Of a stretch of 10,021 nucleotides of DNA, positions 5,362 to 10,021 are shown one piece after another. The notes under the pieces are model-generated. The model was not told the origin of the DNA and made no database searches. It saw nothing but the letters and a program-made list of their open reading frames with translations. The position numbers were made by a program, and so were the translations under genes. The stretch comes from Anaerolineales bacterium (lineage in GTDB: Bacteria; Chloroflexota; Anaerolineae; Anaerolineales; DRMV01). Each line of letters starts with the position of its first letter. Positions within the stretch are counted from its first letter, which is position 1. The stretch covers positions 1 through 10,021 of the forward strand of contig JALXBY010000371.1 in NCBI GenBank assembly GCA_026991215.1, given 5' to 3'.

Positions 5362-6216
5362 CTATTCCTCTTCGTCTTCTTCCGGACGAAGCACCCGTTT
5401 CGCGCCTTTGACCGCAGTTTCGCCGACTTCGGCAGCCGAACGCAGGGCCTGATGGAGGGTCTCAGCGCCTTTCTTGCTCACCTGGACCGCGCCTTTGGCA
5501 GCCTGAGCCGCGGTGCGCGCTGTACCTTTGGCCGCTTCCATACCAGTCTGTACCCCCTTTTGGACACTGCGGGCCATCCCCTTGGTCACGCGTCCTGCGG
5601 CTTTGGCTGTTTTCCCCGCCATGGCACGTGCAGCCTTGACTGCGCCTTTCGGCGGTGTTTCCTGGGCAGATTCCATCATATCCTTGGCGCCTTCTGCAGC
5701 GAGTTTGGCCAGGTCCACCGCCGTACGTACGGGTTCACTCATTCCTTCCAGGGCGGGCTTTGCCGTTCGTTTCGCGCCTTCGGCTGCAGTTTTGGCCACG
5801 GTCTTGGAGGCTTCCAGCGTGGTTTTCACAGTTTCTTGGGCAGCCGCCGCGGTCTGAGCGGCCCCTTTCAGGCCGGTGCTTCCTACCTTAATGGCTGCTT
5901 CGGTGGCGGCCAGGGCCCGACGTCGCACTTCTTCCAGCAACGTTTGGGGAATTGTGAGCAACGTGTCCCCTCGTTTGCGGCGTTCTTCATTCAACCGTTC
6001 GTAGAGCCGCAACCGGGCTTCGGGCGATAGACGTAATGTCGCGTTTTGGGCCTGCAAGCGTTCCCGAACCCGCTGCACATTGGTCAGCAACACCCGACAG
6101 GCAGGGCACTGCTTCAAGTGTTCCTCAACCTGAGCAATTTCGTCCTTGGGCAACGCGCCTTCCACATAGGCCATGAAGCGGTCGATCCATTGCTCCAGAT
6201 GCTTGCGGGTATTCAT
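5362..6216 (-). CDS. Zinc-finger anti-sigma-like protein with long Ala/Lys repeat tail
   Basis: 284 residues. Residues 5-45 form a ZAS/zf-HC2 domain: His33-x3-Cys37-x2-Cys40 (EEHLKQCPAC), with His6 a possible fourth zinc ligand. Such domains bind and hold ECF sigma factors, and the gene directly follows one (43-bp gap), so it is very likely the cognate anti-sigma factor. Residues 46-100 are charged helix. Residues 100-275 are an unusual Ala/Lys/Gly/Thr-rich series of short amphipathic repeats (AKTAAEGAKRTAK, MEAAKGTARTAAQAAKGA and similar), like LEA group 3 or apolipoprotein-type helices, ending in an acidic EEDEEE tail. No membrane helix is present, unlike many anti-sigma factors. ATG 6216 has AAAGGAGG upstream; the in-frame TTG at 6237 does not. 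Signal and release mechanism are unknown. Confidence 0.85.
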   Translation of the reverse strand: MNTRKHLEQWIDRFMAYVEGALPKDEIAQVEEHLKQCPACRVLLTNVQRVRERLQAQNATLRLSPEARLRLYERLNEERRKRGDTLLTIPQTLLEEVRRRALAATEAAIKVGSTGLKGAAQTAAAAQETVKTTLEASKTVAKTAAEGAKRTAKPALEGMSEPVRTAVDLAKLAAEGAKDMMESAQETPPKGAVKAARAMAGKTAKAAGRVTKGMARSVQKGVQTGMEAAKGTARTAAQAAKGAVQVSKKGAETLHQALRSAAEVGETAVKGAKRVLRPEEDEEE

Positions 6217-6250
6217 GATTGCCTCCTTTTTGAACAACAGGGTTATGTAA

Positions 6251-6268
6251 AAGGCATAATTATGCCTT
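6251..6268. repeat. Perfect 18-bp palindrome at the sigma gene stop codon
   Basis: AAGGCATAATTATGCCTT equals its own reverse complement and contains the TAA of the sigma gene. On the minus strand two further T residues follow, giving a small hairpin (7-bp stem, AATT loop) with a four-T tail, ahead of the anti-sigma ribosome binding site. It may be an attenuator that sets the sigma to anti-sigma ratio, or a dimer-binding site. Confidence 0.6.
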
Positions 6269-6883
6269 GACCGTAGCCGTTTGCTCGGATTCTAAGGTAA
6301 CCACGGAAGATGTTTCAGGGGAAGCCGACCTTTGTTGCCAGCGCTGAAGCAATCGTTGCTGCAGCGCCAACCGTGCCCGATGAAGTCGCATTTTGACGGC
6401 TGATTCCTTGAGGCCCAAAATCTCGGCTACTTCCCGAATAGGTAACCCTTCGATTTCGTGGAGGACGAACGCGGCCCGTAACTTCGGCGAGAGTTCCATC
6501 AACAGGTCGTGCAGGCACCGTTGTATCTCTTCCTCGCGCAGCGCCTCTTCGGGCAGCGGGGTCACGGTGTCAGGCAAGGGAAGGTCGTCATCGGTTTCCA
6601 TATCGTCCAGGTAAACCTGCTGCGCCCGTTGCCGGCGGCGCAAGAGGGCTACGGCCTGGTTGTAGGCGATGCGGTACAGCCAACTGGAAAACTTGGCTTC
6701 CCCCCGGAAGGTGTGGATGTTGCGATACACAGCCAGAAAGGTCTCTTGCACAGCGTCTTCGGCGTCATCTGGGTCGCCCAGCACCCGATAGGCTACCCGA
6801 TAGAGGCGATCGGCGTATTGCTCGATGAGGGCCTCATATGCCCGAGGATCGTTGGCTTGCAATCGAGTAACCAGGTCGTCCAT
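6260..6883 (-). CDS. ECF-family RNA polymerase sigma factor
   Basis: 207 residues with both ECF domains and no region 3. Sigma region 2 spans about 5-86, with DAEDAVQETFLAVYRNIHTFR (part of 2.2, residues 40-60) and the promoter-melting and -10 binding block FSSWLYRIAYNQAVALLRRR (66-85). Sigma region 4 spans about 115-182, with the helix-turn-helix LPIREVAEILGLKESAVK (147-164). An acidic linker (93-105) joins them, and a 25-residue polar tail follows region 4. It would direct RNA polymerase to its own regulon, held in check by the downstream zinc-finger protein. ATG 6883 follows AGGAGGG, which sits in a small hairpin that may limit translation. It lies 63 bp downstream of the secreted heptad-repeat protein gene in the same direction. 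No classic ECF autoregulated promoter was found. Confidence 0.95.
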   Translation of the reverse strand: MDDLVTRLQANDPRAYEALIEQYADRLYRVAYRVLGDPDDAEDAVQETFLAVYRNIHTFRGEAKFSSWLYRIAYNQAVALLRRRQRAQQVYLDDMETDDDLPLPDTVTPLPEEALREEEIQRCLHDLLMELSPKLRAAFVLHEIEGLPIREVAEILGLKESAVKMRLHRARLALQQRLLQRWQQRSASPETSSVVTLESEQTATVKA

Positions 6884-6892
6884 GGATGTACC

Positions 6893-6906
6893 CTCCTGGT
6901 CAGGAG
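6893..6906 (-). promoter_or_regulatory. Hairpin covering the sigma gene Shine-Dalgarno
   Basis: CTCCTG and CAGGAG are exact inverted arms two bases apart; a realistic fold is CTCCT, loop GACC, AGGAG. On the minus-strand transcript the right arm is the Shine-Dalgarno sequence of the sigma gene, so the fold would hide it. The left arm also mimics the 16S anti-SD sequence. Confidence 0.45.
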
Positions 6907-6908
6907 TT

Positions 6909-6934
6909 CCCCGGGGCCTGTTTAGGCCCCGGGG
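6909..6934 (-). repeat. Strong GC hairpin between the secreted protein and sigma genes
   Basis: CCCCGGGGCC (6909-6918) and GGCCCCGGGG (6925-6934) are perfect 10-bp arms with a 6-base TGTTTA loop, 12 bp past the stop of the secreted protein gene. No T run follows on the minus strand, so it is more likely a partial terminator, mRNA-stabilising or processing hairpin than a full intrinsic terminator. Confidence 0.6.
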
Positions 6935-6946
6935 GAAGGTGGCATC

Positions 6947-7543
6947 TTACCGCACCTGGTCCAGAATGGTGGCATTTAGATCCACGATGGATTGGGTGAG
7001 TGTCTGGCTCTGGCTCAACGAGGCCAGAAGCATCGACAAAGTCTCCTGAACCTGGTCTGCAGACTGTTGCGCGCCGGAGTTGATCAGGTACTCGCTTTCC
7101 ACAATCCGGTCGGCCATGACACCGATTTGGAGTTCGGTCCAGAGGATGCGGTCGGCCATGATACCAATGCGGTCGGCCATGAGGCCAATGTCATCGGAAA
7201 GGCGGAGGGTAGTGGCTTCGGAATTGTCGATGCGGGTGTTGATGTCTTCGGCCGTGACCGCGATGGCAGCGGCATCCTGCTCCACTTGGGCGGCAAGGGC
7301 GATGATTTGGCTGGTGGTATCGGCCCAGGCGGGGTTCAGTTGCCCCAGTTCGGCTGCCGCCTGTTGAATTACCTGGGCTTGACCTTGCAAGGCCTGGGCC
7401 TGTTGGACGATTTGGGTAGCCTGCTGTTGAACAAGGGTCCAATCGGGGTCCAACCAGGCAGCCTGGGTCGCTTGCGGTCGGCTGAGCAGAGCAAACATTG
7501 TTCCCAGCAAAGCCAGGGTCACCCAGAAGATTCGCTTGAACAT
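6947..7543 (-). CDS. Secreted heptad-repeat (MADRI) coiled-coil protein of unknown function
   Basis: 198 residues. Residues 1-28 are a typical Sec signal peptide: KR, a hydrophobic run, then ATQA with cleavage likely before Ala29. The mature protein is rich in Gln, Ala, Ile and Asp and predicted helical throughout, with no Cys or catalytic motif. Residues 36-105 form a Gln/Ala-rich helix. Residues 119-153 are five 7-residue units, each starting with Ile, three of them carrying MADR (I-G-x-M-A-D-R), which is a coiled-coil heptad pattern. I vaguely recall MADRI-type repeats from uncharacterised bacterial proteins but know no function. ATG 7543 follows GGAGGTG; the upstream in-frame ATG at 7579 would spoil the signal peptide. 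It precedes the ECF sigma gene in the same direction, so it may be an envelope component under that regulon or an unrelated neighbour. Confidence 0.8.
   Translation of the reverse strand: MFKRIFWVTLALLGTMFALLSRPQATQAAWLDPDWTLVQQQATQIVQQAQALQGQAQVIQQAAAELGQLNPAWADTTSQIIALAAQVEQDAAAIAVTAEDINTRIDNSEATTLRLSDDIGLMADRIGIMADRILWTELQIGVMADRIVESEYLINSGAQQSADQVQETLSMLLASLSQSQTLTQSIVDLNATILDQVR
7085..7189 (-). repeat. 21-bp coding repeat (MADRI heptads)
   Basis: The 16-mer atgcggtcggccatga occurs at 7146-7161 and again at 7167-7182, exactly 21 bp apart. A third near-copy (cggtcggccatga, 7107-7119) lies two periods away with a diverged unit between. The DNA identity points to recent tandem duplication of one heptad. 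Confidence 0.75.
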
Positions 7544-7783
7544 GGTGCACCTCCATCGTAATGGTGTTGTGTCGTTCATCCATTAGGACGCGTAACCCGC
7601 GGACCAGGTCACATCTGGATAGCGGTTTTGGTAGAGGCTTGAGCCACCCAGGGCTCCCACGGCCAGCAGCGCCTTCCTTATGGTAAGATAAGGTTGTCAT
7701 ACGACCCCCGGAAGCCTGCCTTTGCCTCTGGCCTTCCTTTATTTGACGAAGGCACGTGACAATCCAATCGAGGAGGTTTGATG
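7544..7783. other. Divergent intergenic region, no gene seen
   Basis: 240 bp between the secreted protein (minus) and E1 (plus) start codons. It should hold both promoters, but no hexamer pair is convincing. An ATGACA that could serve as -35 on the minus strand (7695-7700) has no matching -10. A small inverted repeat CTTAT/ATAAG is at 7677-7692. On the plus strand, AGGAGG at 7771-7776 is the E1 ribosome binding site. Confidence 0.4.
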
Positions 7784-10021
7784 ATGAGCCAGGAGGGTGT
7801 CCTTGCCAGGACGGAAACCCGGTGGGTGTTTGGTTCCCTGTCCCTGCGCCGGGAAGACATTCTGCAGGACTATCGGCTGGCGTACCGGAGCCGTCAGGCC
7901 AGCCGTCTGGGTTACCGGGAAGTGATGCTGGGCCATGCGCAGTTCGGCATCTTTGGCGACGGTAAGGAAGTCCCCCAAATCGCCTGGGCCCGGGCCTTTC
8001 GCAAAGGCGATTGGCGCTCCGGCTATTACCGGGACCAGACCTTCATGATGGCCCTGGGCCTGCTTACGCTGGAGGGGTTCTTCGCCCAACTCTACGGGGA
8101 TACGGACATCGAACGGGAACCGGCTTCCGGTGGCCGGCAGATGAACAACCACTTCGGCATGCGCCTGCTCAACCCCGATGGCACCTGGAAGCCCCAGACC
8201 CAGCAGTACAACGTGGCCTCTGACGTCTCCCCCACCGGCTCCCAGATGCCCCGCACCGTGGGCCTGGCCTACGCGTCCAAACTCTACCGGGAACTGGAGG
8301 AACTCAAACAGTTCACCGACTTCTCCAACAACGGCAACGAGGTGGCCTGGGTCACCATCGGCAACGCCAGTTGCGCCGAGGGCATGTTCTGGGAGACGGT
8401 CAACGCCATCGGCGTGTTGCAGGCCCCCGCGGTCATCATCATCTGGGACGATGAGTACGGCATCTCCGTGCCCAACGAGTACCAAATTACCAAAGGCAAC
8501 CTCTCCGAAGTGCTCAAGGGCTTCCAGCGGGAAGGGCCGGGCAAGCCCGGTTACGAGATTTTCACGGTCAAAGGCTGGGACTACCCCGCGCTCATGGAGA
8601 CCTTCCAGAAAGCCGGCGAACTGGCCCGCACCGAGCACGTGCCCGTCATCATCCACGTCATCGAACTGACCCAGCCGCAAGGCCATTCCACTTCGGGCAG
8701 CCACGAGCGGTACAAGTCCAAGGAACGGCTCCGCTGGGAAGCCGAATACGACTGCCTGCGCCAGTTCCGCCTGTGGATTCTCGAACAGGGCATTGCTACG
8801 GAGGAAGAACTCAAGGCCATTGAAAAGGAAGAGGACAGACACGTCCGTCGGGTCATGAAGCAGGCCTGGGAAGCCTTCCTCGCGCCCCGCAAGCAGGAAG
8901 CCCAGGAACTGGCCGCCATCCTGGAGCGGGCCGCGACCTTCAGCCGGCATCGGCAGGAACTGCTGGCCCTGCGGGACGAGGTGACCCGGCTGGACATCCC
9001 TTTCCGCCGGGACACGTTGCGCATCGCGCGGCAGGCCCTGATGCTGCTGAAGGACGAACCCCTGCCCCGGCGCATCGAACTCATCAACTGGAAGAAGAAG
9101 GTGGAAGAGGGGGGCCGCCGCGATTACAGCACGTTCCTTTACAGCCCCTGGCCCAGCGCGGCCACCAAGGTGCCCGAGGTCAAGCCCCGGTACGCGCCCG
9201 ATGCGCCCGAGGTCGCGGGCTTCGAGGTCCTCAACAAGTTCTTCGACATCGCCCTGGCCCGGGACCCGCGCGTCGTGGCCTTTGGCGAGGACGTGGGCAA
9301 ACTGGGTGGCGTGAACCAGGCCTTCCGGGGCCTGCAGGCCAAGTACGGCGAACTCCGGGTGTCGGATACGGGCATCCGGGAAGTCACCATCCTGGGCCAG
9401 GCCATTGGGCTGGCCCTGCGGGGCCTGCGGCCCATCGCGGAAATCCAGTACCTGGACTACCTGCTCTACGCGCTGCAAATCATGTCCGACGACCTGGCCA
9501 CTATCCTGTGGCGCTCCGCGGGTGGGCAGAAGGCACCGGTCATCGTGCGCACGCGAGGGCACCGTTTGGTGGGCGTCTGGCACGCCGGTTCCCTCATGGC
9601 CGGGCTGATTCACCTGGTGCGGGGCATGCACGTGCTGGTACCGCGGGATATGACCCGGGCCGCGGGCTTCTACAATACTTTGCTTCTGGGCGACGAGCCG
9701 GGCGTGGTGGTGGAGGTCCTCAACGGGTACCGGTTGAAAGAAAAACTGCCCGAAAACCTGGGTGAGTTCACCGTGCCCCTGGGGGTGCCGGAAATCCTGC
9801 GGCCCGGCAAGGACGTGACCTTGGTGACCTACGGCGCGCTGTGCCGCATCGTGCTGCAGGCCGCGGAGGAACTGGCCAAGGTGGGCATCGACGCCGAGGT
9901 CATCGACGTGCAATCCCTGCTGCCCTTCGACATCAAGGGCATGATTGTGGAGTCCCTGAAGAAGACGAACCGAGTGGTGTTCATCGACGAGGACGTGCCC
10001 GGCGGCACCACTGCGGACATG
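7784..10021 (+). CDS. Fused alpha/beta 2-oxoacid dehydrogenase E1, thiamine diphosphate dependent (3' end outside window)
   Basis: 746 codons, open to the window edge. Residues 25-310 are the E1 alpha-type ThDP domain, with YYRDQTFMMALG (81-92), the cofactor region TIGNASCAEG...WDDEYGISVP (191-230), and QGHSTSGSHERYKS (299-312), where an E1 phosphorylation/active-site loop lies in relatives. Residues 312-475 are a helical linker. From about 478 the E1 beta-type domain begins: AFGEDVG (499-505, the Glu contacting the ThDP aminopyrimidine), DTGIREVTILGQAIGLA and PIAEIQYLDYL, then the C-terminal transketolase-like domain. The enzyme would decarboxylate pyruvate, a branched-chain 2-oxoacid or similar and pass the acyl group to an E2 lipoyl enzyme. 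The layout matches the single-chain E1 common in Bacteroidota. The metal-binding GDG is GNA and the usual NN is DD. ATG 7784 is preferred over ATG 7781 because AGGAGG (7771-7776) is then 7 bases away. Substrate cannot be told. Confidence 0.9.
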   Translation, partial: MSQEGVLARTETRWVFGSLSLRREDILQDYRLAYRSRQASRLGYREVMLGHAQFGIFGDGKEVPQIAWARAFRKGDWRSGYYRDQTFMMALGLLTLEGFFAQLYGDTDIEREPASGGRQMNNHFGMRLLNPDGTWKPQTQQYNVASDVSPTGSQMPRTVGLAYASKLYRELEELKQFTDFSNNGNEVAWVTIGNASCAEGMFWETVNAIGVLQAPAVIIIWDDEYGISVPNEYQITKGNLSEVLKGFQREGPGKPGYEIFTVKGWDYPALMETFQKAGELARTEHVPVIIHVIELTQPQGHSTSGSHERYKSKERLRWEAEYDCLRQFRLWILEQGIATEEELKAIEKEEDRHVRRVMKQAWEAFLAPRKQEAQELAAILERAATFSRHRQELLALRDEVTRLDIPFRRDTLRIARQALMLLKDEPLPRRIELINWKKKVEEGGRRDYSTFLYSPWPSAATKVPEVKPRYAPDAPEVAGFEVLNKFFDIALARDPRVVAFGEDVGKLGGVNQAFRGLQAKYGELRVSDTGIREVTILGQAIGLALRGLRPIAEIQYLDYLLYALQIMSDDLATILWRSAGGQKAPVIVRTRGHRLVGVWHAGSLMAGLIHLVRGMHVLVPRDMTRAAGFYNTLLLGDEPGVVVEVLNGYRLKEKLPENLGEFTVPLGVPEILRPGKDVTLVTYGALCRIVLQAAEELAKVGIDAEVIDVQSLLPFDIKGMIVESLKKTNRVVFIDEDVPGGTTADM

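Noticed and set aside
5452..6030. 192-codon plus-strand frame opposite the repeat tail of the anti-sigma gene
   Set aside because: Gly/Phe/Cys-rich mirror of Ala/Lys repeats, with no ribosome binding site, and the minus-strand gene has a clear domain and RBS.
7575..7685. Short minus-strand frame in the gap upstream of the secreted protein, reading like a signal peptide (RKALLAVGALGG)
   Set aside because: It is about 36 codons between stops with no ATG and no placed ribosome binding site; chance or a remnant too small to call.
7739..9913. 724-codon open frame on the minus strand opposite the E1 gene
   Set aside because: It is an antisense shadow produced by high third-position GC. It has no recognisable domains and no start-site support, while the plus frame is clearly E1.

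Overview
The window is GC-rich, densely coded bacterial chromosome. A translin-family protein, a fused alpha/beta 2-oxoacid dehydrogenase E1, a lipoprotein trypsin-like protease and a cNOR cluster of the thermophile type together suggest a Chloroflexota-like (Anaerolineae or relative) or similar deep-branching, possibly thermophilic, facultative denitrifier. This taxonomic guess is inference from gene families and base composition only. No phage, IS, CRISPR or RNA gene was seen.

Layout. (1) 1-816, minus: N-terminal 272 residues of an HtrA/trypsin-like serine protease with a lipobox, running off the left edge. (2) 1013-1672, minus: a translin/TRAX-family protein. (3) 1673-2001: divergent control region with a TATAAT box for the translin gene, nested inverted repeats and a Crp/Fnr-type site (GTGA-N6-TCAC) facing the nor genes. 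(4) 2002-5287, plus: a four-gene nitric oxide reductase operon: norC (two predicted membrane helices), norB (all haem, FeB and active-site Glu residues present), a small three-helix membrane protein in the position of Thermus norH, and a membrane c-type cytochrome with a beta-rich N-terminal domain predicted to lie in the cytoplasm. A strong intrinsic terminator ends the operon at 5304-5335. (5) 5362-7543, minus: a secreted heptad-repeat protein, an ECF sigma factor, and a zinc-finger anti-sigma-like protein with a long Ala/Lys-rich repeat tail and no membrane segment. The two gaps in this group hold strong inverted repeats, one of which covers the sigma gene's Shine-Dalgarno sequence. (6) 7784-10021, plus: the first 746 codons of a fused alpha/beta E1 of a 2-oxoacid dehydrogenase complex, running off the right edge.

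How it works together. The nor operon would reduce NO to N2O at the outer face of the membrane. Electrons would pass through c-type cytochromes (perhaps the fourth gene product) to NorC and then to the NorB haem b / haem b3-FeB centre. The Crp/Fnr-type site suggests induction by low oxygen or NO. The sigma/anti-sigma pair with its exported coiled-coil partner looks like a separate stress-response module. The E1 gene belongs to central carbon metabolism.
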